Source of the DNA: Nannocystis punicea
Lineage (GTDB): Bacteria; Myxococcota_A; Polyangia; Nannocystales; Nannocystaceae
Reading direction: 5' to 3'
Assembly: GCF_026965555.1 (NCBI RefSeq)
Contig: NZ_CP114040.1
Coordinates: 5,580,001 to 5,644,000 of the forward strand
Length of the DNA stretch: 64,000 nt
In this document: one piece after another, positions 7,886 through 16,410 of the stretch
How the letters are laid out: each line of letters opens with the position of its first letter
How positions within the stretch are numbered: position 1 is the first letter of the stretch
Notes under the pieces: generated by a model
Seen by the model: only the letters and a program-made list of their open reading frames with translations
Databases searched by the model: none
What the model was told of the DNA's origin: nothing
Made by a program: the position numbers and the translations under genes

Positions 7886-7983
7886 CAGGTCCCAATCGCC
7901 ATGGGCGAAGAGACATGTCCTTATGCGCATGCTCGATTGGGCATGCTCATGAGGACATGTCCGTGTGAACATGTCCTCTCGAT
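7886..7983. repeat. 14-bp phased array, seven units
   Basis: CAGG at 7886 and CATG at 7900, 7914, 7928, 7942, 7956 and 7970 are all exactly 14 bp apart. The consensus unit is CATGTCCNNNNGGA with the four middle bases different in each unit. It lies between the convergent Rieske and winged-helix genes and is the longest array in the window. Confidence 0.9.
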
Positions 7984-8018
7984 CGGGCTCAGGCAAGCTC
8001 GCTCGCTCCGCCAGGTGC

Positions 8019-9191
8019 TCACCCGCCGGCGCGCAGGGCGGCGATCCGCGGCTTGCGGCTCTCGGGGCTGTCGAGGCTGAAGGAGCGCGCGTCCCCGAGG
8101 TGTTCGCGGATCATGGCGGCGGTGCGCTCGACCTCGGCGCGCAGGGCCGCGTCGGGGCGGATGAAGCTGGACCAGGCGATGTCCTCGTGCTCGGGGTCGT
8201 ACTCCCACAGGCCGACGATCCGGCCGCGATCGAGGATCGCGTGGCTCGGCAGGTCCTGCAGGCCGCCGATCGCCTCGACCTTCGGGACGTCGGCGGGGTC
8301 GAGGAGCAGATCGAGCTGGCGCCGCAACAGCATCAGACCGTCGAGGCCGGCGACGAGGCGGTACACGGGGGTCTCGGGCGGGACGAAGGCGCGCAGGGGG
8401 TCGAGGTGCTCGGGGAGGGTCTGCAGCGGGCTGTCCTTGGAGACAGGTCGAAGATCGAGCGGGGCGACGGCGGCCTTGCTCGCCTTGACGCCGAGGCCGG
8501 AGAACGCCTGGAAGTGGGCCAGGCTGGCGGGGCCGCTCCAGCGGAAGAACCGGCGCGCGAGCTCGACGTGGGCCTCGGCCTCGGACAGGGCGAAGCCTCG
8601 CAGCGGCGAGTCGGCCCAGCGGACGTAGGCGTAGCGCTGCTGATCGAGGCGGCCGCCGATCGGCTGGCGGCGGAGCTCGCCGGTGGTCTGCAGGCGGCCG
8701 AGGACCAGCGGCAAGGTGGTGGTGAGGCCCCGCTTCTTGCCCTCCGGGCCGAGGCTACGCACGAGATCGCCGAGCCTGTCCTTGAGGGCAGCCGGGTCGA
8801 GGGCCTCGCCGGCGAGGACGTCGAGGACGGCGCGGGCGAGGCGGTCGAGCTCGGCGTCGGTGACCCCGAGGTGCTTCTTGGCGGTCTGCACCTGGGCGGC
8901 GTCGCCGAAGCCCTGGCTGCAGCGGAGGGCGAGCGCGAAGTCGGAGCGCGGGACGACGTAGGTGCAGCCCCGCGCGCTCGGGAGCTCGTGGATGTCGAGG
9001 CGGGCGACGGCGCGATCGATGGCCGGGCGGGTGTGGCCGGCGCGGGCGAACTGGGTGAGGTAGGGGCCGGCGCCGCCGACCGAGCGGGCCCAGCCGGTGC
9101 GCTCCAAAACTGTCTCCGGGGACAGGTCGGGTCGACACTCGAGGAGGCCCTGACGGGCGGCCCAGAAGGCGCGCAGCTTGTTCGGAGTCAC
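8019..9191 (-). CDS. winged-helix DNA-binding protein (HTH_42 / AlkZ-YcaQ-like family)
   Basis: A 390-residue protein resembling the winged-helix family that includes the DNA glycosylases AlkZ and YcaQ. Seen features are the N-terminal helix with ARQGL, a run of winged-helix-like segments in the middle (about residues 60-210) and the FFRWSGPASLAHFQAFSGL segment near residue 225, typical of this family. The C-terminal third contains a DGLMLLRRQ segment and an IVGLWEYD strand. Whether it is a glycosylase or only DNA-binding cannot be decided from motifs. I choose GTG 9191, since the frame upstream overlaps no homologous sequence and a TACGAT hexamer stands 7 nt before it. Two 14-bp motifs lie within the coding sequence. 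Confidence 0.75.
   Translation of the reverse strand: MTPNKLRAFWAARQGLLECRPDLSPETVLERTGWARSVGGAGPYLTQFARAGHTRPAIDRAVARLDIHELPSARGCTYVVPRSDFALALRCSQGFGDAAQVQTAKKHLGVTDAELDRLARAVLDVLAGEALDPAALKDRLGDLVRSLGPEGKKRGLTTTLPLVLGRLQTTGELRRQPIGGRLDQQRYAYVRWADSPLRGFALSEAEAHVELARRFFRWSGPASLAHFQAFSGLGVKASKAAVAPLDLRPVSKDSPLQTLPEHLDPLRAFVPPETPVYRLVAGLDGLMLLRRQLDLLLDPADVPKVEAIGGLQDLPSHAILDRGRIVGLWEYDPEHEDIAWSSFIRPDAALRAEVERTAAMIREHLGDARSFSLDSPESRKPRIAALRAGG
8430..8447. repeat. 14-bp-spaced motif (intragenic)
   Basis: GCTG at 8430 and CAGG at 8444 with a near-perfect arm pair, encoding a VSKDS-like stretch in the winged-helix protein. Confidence 0.65.
9109..9126. repeat. 14-bp-spaced motif (intragenic)
   Basis: ACTG at 9109 and CAGG at 9123, near-perfect palindrome, encoding DLSPETV near the N-terminus of the winged-helix protein. 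Confidence 0.65.
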
Positions 9192-9198
9192 GCGCGAA

Positions 9199-9204
9199 AT
9201 CGTA
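9199..9204 (-). promoter_or_regulatory. -10 hexamer implying a leaderless start
   Basis: TACGAT on the minus strand ends 7 nt before GTG 9191. Transcription from it would begin at or next to the start codon. There is no Shine-Dalgarno sequence. Confidence 0.45.
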
Positions 9205-9416
9205 CACTCGGGCCGGCGGGCGCGATAGCCATGCCCTGCTCGCCGCGACTCCGAGCGCGCGTGGAGGTCAGCTCGGTCCACGTGCGTGCGGCGCCGCGGA
9301 AGAGCCCGCGGAACCGCTGCAGGTGGCCGAGGTGCCCGCTGAGGCGCTGCAGCGCGACGGTTGCCGATTCGGGCGGCGCCGAGGACACCGCCCGACGCGA
9401 TCACCCGCGCTGCGGC

Positions 9417-11531
9417 TCACCAGACTTCGCAGCTGTCCTTGGCGCGCATGGCGGCGCCGGGCTGGCACTGGAACGTCTCCGCGAAGGCCGAGAAGTGGGC
9501 CAGGGGGACGTTGACGCGCTGCTTGGGCGGGCTGTGCGGGTCGACCGTGGCGCGCAGGCGCTGGCTCTCGGGGGTCTCGTGGGTGCACCAGCCCTGGGCG
9601 AAGCCGATGAAGAACAGCTGCTCGGAGGTGAGGCCCTGGATCAGCGGCTGCTCGGGCTTCTTGCTGGCGTGCAGCTTGTAGCCGGCGTAGGCGGCCTTGA
9701 TCCCGCCGAAGTCGGCGATGTTCTCGCCGAGCGTCAGCTTGCCGTTGAGCTTGACCGCGGGCAGCACCTCGATGCCGCCGTAGGTGTTCTCGATGCACTT
9801 GGCGCGGGTCTCGAACTTGGCGGCGACGCTCGGGTCCCACCACTCGCGCAGGACGCCGTCCTTGTCGAACTTGCGGCCCTGGTCGTCGAAGCCGTGGCTG
9901 AGCTCGTGGCCCATGACCATGCCGATGCCGCCGAAGTTCATCGCCATCGGGAACTCGGCGCTGAAGTACGGCGGCTGGAGGATGCCGGCCGGGAACACCA
10001 TCTCGTTGGCGCTCGGGTTGTAGTAGGCGTTGACGAGCGCGGGCGGCATGTGCCACTCGCCCTTGTCGACCGGCTTGCCGACGCGGTCGAAGTCCCGCTG
10101 CAGCAGGAACTTGCGGATGGCCTGGCCGTTGCCGGCGTGGCCGGTGCGCTGCAGCTTGAGCTTGCCGTAGTCGCGCCACTTGTCGGGGTAGCCGATCTTG
10201 TTGTGCAGCGCCTTGGCCTTCTCGAGCGCACGCCCCCGCGTGGCCTCGTCCATCCACGCCAGCGCCGGCAGGCCGGCGGCGAACGCCTCCTCGATGGCGG
10301 CGATCATCTCGAGGGCGATGTCCTTGCTGGCGCCGGCGAACCGCTCCTTGACGAAGGCCTGACCGACGAGCTCGCCGAGGCCCATGTTGGTCCAGCCGGC
10401 GCACCGCTCCCACCGCGGCGACAGCTCCTTGGCGCCGGTCAGCGCCGAGGTGAACTGGAAGTCGGCGTCGACGATGTCCTTGCTCAGCGCGGCCGCGCTG
10501 ACGCGGATGATGTGCCAGCGCAGGTAGGCCTGCAGGGTGGCCGGGTCGGTGCCGCGGAGCAGCGCGCCGAGCTTCTCGAAGTAGCCGGGGACGGTGACGT
10601 TGAGGTCGGCGCCGAGCTTGGTGTAGCCGAACGACTTGAAGAAGCCGGCCCAGTTGAGCTCGGGGTCGAGCTTGGCGAGGCCCTCGGCGCCCAGCAGGTT
10701 GTAGGTCTTGTCGGGGTCGCGCATCTGATCGCGCGGGGTCTGCAGCTCGGCCAGCCCGGTCTCGAAGGCGACGATCTTGGCGGCGAGGTCGGCCGCGACC
10801 TCGGGGGCGTCGCCGAGGAAGCCGAGCATGCGCGCGACGTGGGCCTGGTAGGCGGCGAGCAGCGCCTTGGTGCGCTCGTCGGTCTTGAGGTAGAAGTCGC
10901 GGTCGGGCAGGCCGGTGCCGCCCTGGTCGACGAAGGCGACGTAGACGTCGGGGCGCTTGGGATCGGGCTCGACGAACAGGTCGAACAGCGGGCCGTGGCC
11001 GCCGAAGAGGTCGGCGTCGAGGCCGCCGACGACCGTCATCAACGTGTTGACGTCCTTGACGCCCTTGACGCGCGCCAGCAGGGGCTTGATCGGCGCGATG
11101 CCGGCCTTGTCGATCGCCGCCTCGTCCATGCACGCGCCGTAGAAGGCGCCGAGCTTGCTCTCGATCGGGTCCCTGGACTTGCTGGCGGCGGAGCGCTCGA
11201 GGATCTCGCGCAGGACCGCGTTGTTGCGATCGGTGACCTCGCCGAAGCCGCGGCCGTAGCGCGGCTTGTCGGCCGGCGGCGGGGTCTTCCGCAGCCACCC
11301 GCCGCAGGCGTACTGGTAGAAGTCGGTGCACGGGTCGACGTTGGTGTCGAGCGCCGCCAGGACGCCGGCGCCGACCGGCTCGCGCGCGACGAGGTTGGCC
11401 CGCTGCACGGGCGAGGGCGCGGGCGCGGCGACGGGCTCGGGCTTGGGCGCGGGGGTCTCCGTGGCCGCCGGGCGGTCGCAGGCGAGGGCGAGCAGGGCCA
11501 AAACCCAGGGCGAGGGCGAGAGGCGTGACAT
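9417..11531 (-). CDS. M13-family (neprilysin-like) metallopeptidase lipoprotein
   Basis: A 704-residue exported peptidase. The signal ends in LLALACD (lipobox), then a Pro/Ala linker leads into the M13 N-terminal domain (DPCTDFYQYACGGWL near residue 65). The catalytic elements are NAYYNPSANEMVFPAGIL, the zinc motif HELSH near residue 540 followed by GFDDQGRKFD, and ENIADFGG near residue 600, which supplies the third zinc ligand. The substrate range is probably small peptides, acting at the cell surface. Length matches full M13 enzymes. The ATG at 11531 begins the signal. It is followed by the winged-helix gene 225 bp downstream on the same strand. Confidence 0.95.
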   Translation of the reverse strand: MSRLSPSPWVLALLALACDRPAATETPAPKPEPVAAPAPSPVQRANLVAREPVGAGVLAALDTNVDPCTDFYQYACGGWLRKTPPPADKPRYGRGFGEVTDRNNAVLREILERSAASKSRDPIESKLGAFYGACMDEAAIDKAGIAPIKPLLARVKGVKDVNTLMTVVGGLDADLFGGHGPLFDLFVEPDPKRPDVYVAFVDQGGTGLPDRDFYLKTDERTKALLAAYQAHVARMLGFLGDAPEVAADLAAKIVAFETGLAELQTPRDQMRDPDKTYNLLGAEGLAKLDPELNWAGFFKSFGYTKLGADLNVTVPGYFEKLGALLRGTDPATLQAYLRWHIIRVSAAALSKDIVDADFQFTSALTGAKELSPRWERCAGWTNMGLGELVGQAFVKERFAGASKDIALEMIAAIEEAFAAGLPALAWMDEATRGRALEKAKALHNKIGYPDKWRDYGKLKLQRTGHAGNGQAIRKFLLQRDFDRVGKPVDKGEWHMPPALVNAYYNPSANEMVFPAGILQPPYFSAEFPMAMNFGGIGMVMGHELSHGFDDQGRKFDKDGVLREWWDPSVAAKFETRAKCIENTYGGIEVLPAVKLNGKLTLGENIADFGGIKAAYAGYKLHASKKPEQPLIQGLTSEQLFFIGFAQGWCTHETPESQRLRATVDPHSPPKQRVNVPLAHFSAFAETFQCQPGAAMRAKDSCEVW

Positions 11532-11686
11532 CGGCGGGACGATGCCACAGCGCGCTCACGCGCCGCGGGTTTCACGAAGTTAGACAACTCACCGCGGCGC
11601 GGACGCCCGCGGCCCGGGTGAGGCCTGGCGACACCCGGGTGCAGCGCGGACAGGCTGCTCGCGCCGGCGGGCGCAAGGAGCCGCGA

Positions 11687-11743
11687 CCTGGCGGAAGAGA
11701 CCTGGCTGAAGGGGCAGGTCGTGGACCTGGCGGAAGGGGCAGG
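11687..11743. repeat. 14-bp-spaced CCTG/CAGG boxes
   Basis: CCTG at 11687 and 11701 and CAGG at 11715 are 14 bp apart; after an 11-bp step, CCTG at 11726 and CAGG at 11740 are again 14 bp apart. This is a divergent version of the motif, using CAGG/CCTG rather than CATG, directly after the stop codon of the dehydrogenase gene. Confidence 0.6.
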
Positions 11744-13045
11744 TCAGTCGGCCCAGCCGTCGGCGACGAGGCCGGCGACGATGGCCCGCGCGCGGTGGCC
11801 CCAGATCGGGTGCGGCTCGGTGGCGAGGGCGTCGGCCAGGCGGTTGGCGGCGGCGGCGGAGGTGATGTTCTCGCGCTCGGCCAGCTCGAGCGCGCGGCGG
11901 GTGACGACGTAGACGGCGTTGTCCCAGTCGCGACCGTAGTGGCGCTCGATGGCGGCGTCGTGCGGGACCTTGCCGTACTGCTCGTTCGCGCAGTAGACGA
12001 TGCCCATGCGGTTGCACAGGAAGTCGGGCACGTAGACGATGCCGCGCGCGCGCAGGGCCTCGCCGTCGCGCACGTCGTCGAGCAGCTGGTTGTTGGCGGC
12101 GCCGCAGACGATGCGGGCCTGGATGGTCGGGATGGTGTCGGGGTCGAGGATGCCGCCGAGAGCGTTGGGCGCGAGGATGTCGCACGGCTCGGCGAGGATC
12201 CGGTTGTCACCCGGTTCGGCGGGGACGACGGTGAGCGGGGCGCCGGCGAACTCCTTCTCGAGCTGCTCGCGCCGCGCGGGCGACAGCTCGCTGGCGAGGA
12301 TCGAGCCGACGCCGCGCTGGACGAGCTCGCCGATCATCGCCGCGCCGACGTTGCCGGTGCCCTGCATGACGATCTTCTTGCCGGCGAGGTCGCCGAGGCC
12401 GAGGTGCGCCAGAGCGCCCTCCATCGCGCACACGACCCCCTTGGCGGTCGCGGGCGAGGGGTTGCCGGCGCCGCCGACGGCCGGCGGGGTGCAGGTGACG
12501 AAGCGGGTGCCGCGAGCGACGACGGCCATGTCCGCGGGCCCGGTGCCGGCGTCCTCGGCGGTGATGTAGCAGCCGCGCAGGCTGGCGACGAAGCCGGCGT
12601 ACTCGGTGTAGAGCCGCTCGCGGAAGCCGATGTCGTGGTAGGGGTGATCGATGTGGCGGGCGATGAGGCCCTTGCCGCCGCCCCACCACAGGCCGGCGAG
12701 GGCGCTCTTGCGGGTCATGCCGTGCGACAGGCGCAGGCCGTCGCTGAGGAAGCCGGCGAGGTCGCCGTACGGCCAGTAACGCAGGCCGCCCTGACCCTGG
12801 CCGCGGGTCGTGTTGTGGACGAAGGCGCCGAACAGCGCGCCGGTGGTGGCGCCGACCTCGAGGAAGACACCTTCGTGGCGGTGATAGTCGCGGGTGTCGC
12901 CGAGGAGGTGGTTCGCGATCTCGGCCAGCTCGGGGTGCGAGCTGCGGACGACGCCGTTGTCGTGGACGAAGGAGGCGCGGCGACGGCCGAGCGAGGTGAG
13001 GTGCGCTGCGAATGCTTCGGGGCTGAGGTCGACGAGGCGCGGCAT
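11744..13045 (-). CDS. Glu/Leu/Phe/Val-type amino acid dehydrogenase
   Basis: A 433-residue NAD(P)-dependent oxidative deaminase of the Glu/Leu/Phe/Val dehydrogenase family. The N-terminal substrate domain has GGLRYWP, the lysine-containing GGGKG motif (near residue 121) and AEDAGTGPADM (catalytic Asp region). The second domain shows a Rossmann GTGNVGAAM dinucleotide-binding loop (near residue 228), then ILAPNALGG and CGAANNQL, typical of the Leu/Phe branch. Length exceeds the usual 350-370 residues through a longer C-terminal helix region. It probably converts a branched or aromatic amino acid to its 2-oxo acid, serving catabolism of peptides released by the neighbouring peptidases (inference). 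TAAAGT stands 10 nt before ATG 13045. Confidence 0.9.
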   Translation of the reverse strand: MPRLVDLSPEAFAAHLTSLGRRRASFVHDNGVVRSSHPELAEIANHLLGDTRDYHRHEGVFLEVGATTGALFGAFVHNTTRGQGQGGLRYWPYGDLAGFLSDGLRLSHGMTRKSALAGLWWGGGKGLIARHIDHPYHDIGFRERLYTEYAGFVASLRGCYITAEDAGTGPADMAVVARGTRFVTCTPPAVGGAGNPSPATAKGVVCAMEGALAHLGLGDLAGKKIVMQGTGNVGAAMIGELVQRGVGSILASELSPARREQLEKEFAGAPLTVVPAEPGDNRILAEPCDILAPNALGGILDPDTIPTIQARIVCGAANNQLLDDVRDGEALRARGIVYVPDFLCNRMGIVYCANEQYGKVPHDAAIERHYGRDWDNAVYVVTRRALELAERENITSAAAANRLADALATEPHPIWGHRARAIVAGLVADGWAD

Positions 13046-13291
13046 GACTGCGCCGACTTTAGCCGCGGCCTCGTGGGCGGCGAGGCGGGCGAGGCCGTGA
13101 GGGCTCGCACCGTCGCCGGACGCGCGCTCGCGTCAGGTGAAGACCTGTACATCGACGTCGTTTGTGCCGCGACTGGCGAGCGCGTTCGTGGTGGTGCTGG
13201 TTCGGCCCCGCGGGCCGGCGCGGGGACCGGACGCGCGGGGCCGCGTCGGCAGGACGAGGCTGCAGGGAACCGGCCTGCAGGCGGCGCGGCG

Positions 13292-14530
13292 CTAGCGATG
13301 CGCGAAGGTTTGCGCGCCCTCGGCGGCGCCGCGGGGGGCGAGGCCGATCAGGCTGAGGCCCTTGACGCCGGTGTCCTTGTTGAGGGTGCCGTCGATCTCG
13401 GCGTAGCGCAGCATCGGGTTGCGCGAGCGGTTCTTGCGGTCGCCGAGGCGGGCCCGGAAGTCCGACAGCGGCTGGACCTGATAGGCCCACAGCTGATCGG
13501 CGTGGACCCACTTCTTGCTGTAGATGGTGCGCAGCACCAGCGACTGCTCGTCGCCGGCGAGGGCCTCGACGTTGGCGACGAACTGCTTGTTGTAGTCGAA
13601 GTACTCCTCGGCGTTGCTGAAGTAGACGATCCGCACCGGCAGGTTCAGCGCCTTCGCGGCGGCGCCGACCGATTGCAAGGAGTTGGGGCCGGTGAGGTCG
13701 CCCGCCATCATGCGCACGCGATCGGCGAGGAACATGTTGCGGACGTACTGGTACATCTCCGGGTTCGACATCCACGCCGTCGGCTGGTCGTTCTGGTGGC
13801 GCCGGTACACGCGATCGAGGTGGATGAAGACGGTCTCGCGGGCGGCCCGGTAGAGCCGGACGATGCGCTTGCGATCGGCCTCGGGCAGGCCGGCGTAGGC
13901 GGCCTCGAGGATCTTGACGCTCTCCTCGACGGCGCCCTCGGACCAGCGGTCGAACAGGGTCTTCGGATCGGGCGAGGCCTCGACGAGCGCCTCGTAGCAG
14001 CGGTGGAGGTCGACGACGCTCTGATCGATGTCGAGCAGGAACATCAGCTCGCTGCCGGCCGCGGCCGCGATGGTGTAGTTCTGATCGGAGCCGACGCCGA
14101 CGTAGACGCCGCCCTTGCCGCCGACGTACGGGAAGAACACGTCGTGCCGGACCTCGTTGCTCTTCATGTAGTGGATCGGCGTCGTGAGCAGGCTGTCCTC
14201 GGGGCCAGCCAGCATCGCGGTCCGCTGTTCGCCGGTCAGCGGGGCGGTGCCGCCGGCGCCGGCAGGCGGGCTGGGCGGGGGATCCGCCACCGGGGCGGCG
14301 GCGGGCGCCGGCGCGGGCGTGCGCGCAGGCGCGGCGGGCGTGGGCTCGGGCGCGGGGCTGGTGCCGGCCGACAGCGATTGATGGGCGCTGGCCGAGGACG
14401 CAGCTTCGGTCGGGGGGCGGCCGCCGCACGCGATCGTGAGCAGGAGGCCGAGGGCGCACGCGGGCGACATCCAGCGCTGAAATCCGCGGGTGAGGCGAGG
14501 CAAATTGCGTGGGCTCGGGGAGACCGGCAT
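13292..14530 (-). CDS. LIC_10091-like exported lipoprotein
   Basis: A 412-residue lipoprotein with signal peptide and lipobox LLLTIACGG, then an 80-residue Ala/Pro linker. The conserved domain includes YVGGKGGVYVGVGSDQNYT, a hydrophobic MFLLDID strand ending in Asp, and a YFSNAEEYFDY segment. This layout, with an Asp-ended strand after a GVGSDQNY loop, is what I know from the leptospiral LIC_10091 lipoprotein family, whose fold resembles nucleotide- or SAM-binding proteins; the activity is unknown. The start at 14530 is preferred over 14470 because TAGGCT lies 7 nt before it. It is divergent from the ABC operon. Confidence 0.7.
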   Translation of the reverse strand: MPVSPSPRNLPRLTRGFQRWMSPACALGLLLTIACGGRPPTEAASSASAHQSLSAGTSPAPEPTPAAPARTPAPAPAAAPVADPPPSPPAGAGGTAPLTGEQRTAMLAGPEDSLLTTPIHYMKSNEVRHDVFFPYVGGKGGVYVGVGSDQNYTIAAAAGSELMFLLDIDQSVVDLHRCYEALVEASPDPKTLFDRWSEGAVEESVKILEAAYAGLPEADRKRIVRLYRAARETVFIHLDRVYRRHQNDQPTAWMSNPEMYQYVRNMFLADRVRMMAGDLTGPNSLQSVGAAAKALNLPVRIVYFSNAEEYFDYNKQFVANVEALAGDEQSLVLRTIYSKKWVHADQLWAYQVQPLSDFRARLGDRKNRSRNPMLRYAEIDGTLNKDTGVKGLSLIGLAPRGAAEGAQTFAHR

Positions 14531-14537
14531 CGGCGAG

Positions 14538-14543
14538 AGCCTA
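14538..14543 (-). promoter_or_regulatory. -10 hexamer implying a leaderless start
   Basis: TAGGCT on the minus strand, 7 nt before ATG 14530 of the LIC_10091-like lipoprotein gene. No Shine-Dalgarno is present. Confidence 0.35.
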
Positions 14544-14776
14544 TGCCACAAGCCCGGCAATGTTGGGAAATTGGTGCTTGTCAGTTCGGGGCGGAAGGAA
14601 TACACATGCGGGCGCGCGGGTAGGTCCCGCGCCGCCGCACGTGCCGCGGATCCGCGGATTGGTCCCGGATCCACACGTGGAGCCACCGCGGAGCCCCGCG
14701 GAGACCCGCTCTGCAGACTGGCCGTCGCGTGCGACCCGAGCGGCCGCGCGCGGCCGCCCCCGCGAGAGCAGCACGC

Positions 14777-15541
14777 ATGACCACGCACGAATCGAACTCC
14801 AATCGCAGCGTGACCATCCGCGCCGAGAGCTTGTCGAAGATCTACGGCGACTTCGCCGCCCTGCACAGCGTCACCTTCGAGGTGCGCAAGGGCACCGTCG
14901 CCGCGTTCCTCGGCCCGAACGGCGCCGGCAAGTCGACGACGATGAAGATCTTGACCGGCTACCTCGCGCCGACGTCCGGCAGCGCGAGGGTGCTCGGCTT
15001 CGATCCGACACACCCCGACCAGCGCATCGAGATGGCGCAGCGCCTCGGTTACCTGCCCGAGAACGGCCCGCTCTACAACGACATGACGCCCCGCGAGACG
15101 CTCGAGTTCGTCGGCAAGGTCCGCGGGCTCGGCAACGGCCTCAAGTCGGCGATCGAGCGCGTGACCCGCCAGTGTGCCATCGGCGAGGTGTTCGACAAGC
15201 CGGTCGGCAAGCTGTCGAAGGGCTTCCGCCAGCGCGTCGGGATGGCCCAGGCGCTGCTGCACGACCCCGAGGTGCTGATCCTCGACGAGCCGACCAGCGG
15301 CCTCGATCCGCTGCAGATCCGCGACGTCCGCGAGCTCATCCGCGAGCTCGGGCGGACCAAGACGATCCTGCTGTCGACGCACATCCTGCAAGAAGTCGAG
15401 GCGGTCGCCAGCGAGGTGATCGTGGTCGGCGAGGGTCGGCTGGTGTTCTCCGGCACGCTCGACGAGCTGCGCGCCGGCAGCACGGTCGAGCAGCGCTTCT
15501 ACGCGCTGATGGACCAGAAGCGGCGCAAGGAGGCCGCGTAG
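14777..15541 (+). CDS. ABC transporter ATP-binding protein (GldA-like)
   Basis: A 254-residue ABC ATPase. It has Walker A GPNGAGKST (about residues 46-54), the Q-loop region, an ABC signature in the variant LSKGFRQRVG (about residue 145), Walker B VLILDEP and the switch His in LLSTHIL. The variant signature and overall length fit the ABC-2 / GldA / NatA branch. It is the first gene of a four-gene run with GldG-type and DUF4340 proteins, so it should power a membrane complex with the next gene. The start at 14777 is the first Met before the conserved strand. Known relatives are linked to gliding motility in Bacteroidetes; the role here is not established. Confidence 0.93.
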   Translation: MTTHESNSNRSVTIRAESLSKIYGDFAALHSVTFEVRKGTVAAFLGPNGAGKSTTMKILTGYLAPTSGSARVLGFDPTHPDQRIEMAQRLGYLPENGPLYNDMTPRETLEFVGKVRGLGNGLKSAIERVTRQCAIGEVFDKPVGKLSKGFRQRVGMAQALLHDPEVLILDEPTSGLDPLQIRDVRELIRELGRTKTILLSTHILQEVEAVASEVIVVGEGRLVFSGTLDELRAGSTVEQRFYALMDQKRRKEAA

Positions 15542-15543
15542 TC

Positions 15544-16410
15544 ATGGCTTCGACGTCTTCGAAGGACGTGATCCTCGGCATCGCCGGCAAGGAGCTGCGC
15601 AGCTTCCTCGGCAACCCGACCGGTTACGTGTTCCTCACCCTGTTCATCGCCCTGTGCGCCGGCGCGGCGTTCTGGCCGCGCGAGTTCTTCGACCGCAACC
15701 TCGCGGATCTGGCGACGCTCAACCGGCAGATGCCGGTGATCCTGATGCTGTTCGTCCCCGCGATCACGATGACGCTGTGGGCCGACGAGCGGCGCGCGGG
15801 CACCGACGAACTGCTGCTGACGCTGCCGGTCCGCGACACCGAGGTCGTGCTCGGCAAGTTCCTCGGCGCCGTCGGGGTGCTGTCGATCGGCCTGGCGTTC
15901 AGCCTGGCCAACGTCGGCGTGCTGGCCTACCTCGGCGAGCCCGACGTCGGCCTGATGTTCTCGACGTTCCTCGGCTACTGGCTGATGGGCACCCTGTTCG
16001 TCGCCGTCGGCATGATCGGCTCGCTGCTGACGACCAACGTCACGGTGGCGTTCGTGCTCGGCGTGCTCGGCTGCGCCGCGTTCGCGCTGGCCCAGTCGGT
16101 GGCGATCGGCGGCGGCGTCATCGGCGTCGCGCTGCTGGCGGGCCTGGCCTCGCTCGGCTGGCTGGTCGCGTTCGGCTCCGGCATCCACGCCGGCTACGCG
16201 GCGCTGGTCGGCGCGTTCGTCGGCGTGGTGCTGTGGCTCGGCGACGTCATCCCCGGCTTCACCGGGCTGTTCGCAGCGTTCGACGCGCCGTCGCACTTCG
16301 CCAGCTTCGGCGAGGGCGTGCTCCGCCTCGGCGACGTCGTGTTCTTCGCCGGCGGCACGGCCGTCGCGCTCTACCTTTCCGGTCTTCTGCTGTCCCGGAG
16401 GCACTGGTGA
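15544..16410 (+). CDS. ABC-2 type permease (GldF-like)
   Basis: A 288-residue integral membrane protein with about six transmembrane segments (first at GYVFLTLFIALCAGAAFW; further ones at about residues 60-75, 105-130, 140-165, 175-225 and 260-285). A WADERRAGTDELLLTLPV cytoplasmic loop is typical of ABC-2 permeases. It starts 2 nt after the stop of the ATPase gene and its own stop overlaps the next start (TGATG), so translation is coupled. Partner of the ATPase at 14777. Confidence 0.92.
   Translation: MASTSSKDVILGIAGKELRSFLGNPTGYVFLTLFIALCAGAAFWPREFFDRNLADLATLNRQMPVILMLFVPAITMTLWADERRAGTDELLLTLPVRDTEVVLGKFLGAVGVLSIGLAFSLANVGVLAYLGEPDVGLMFSTFLGYWLMGTLFVAVGMIGSLLTTNVTVAFVLGVLGCAAFALAQSVAIGGGVIGVALLAGLASLGWLVAFGSGIHAGYAALVGAFVGVVLWLGDVIPGFTGLFAAFDAPSHFASFGEGVLRLGDVVFFAGGTAVALYLSGLLLSRRHW

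Noticed and set aside
7886..7983. CRISPR array
   Set aside because: The repeat is only about 10 bp with 4-nt variable cores and a 14-bp period; there are no 20-40-nt spacers and no cas genes.
7965..11528. A plus-strand open frame of about 1190 codons across the winged-helix and M13 genes
   Set aside because: Rich in Glu/Gly/Val/Asp/Ala with no motif; it is antisense to two genes with clear families on the minus strand. High GC makes such shadow frames common.
11525..14623. A plus-strand open frame of about 1030 codons across the dehydrogenase and LIC_10091-like genes
   Set aside because: Antisense shadow with the same low-complexity composition; the minus-strand products are clearly recognisable.
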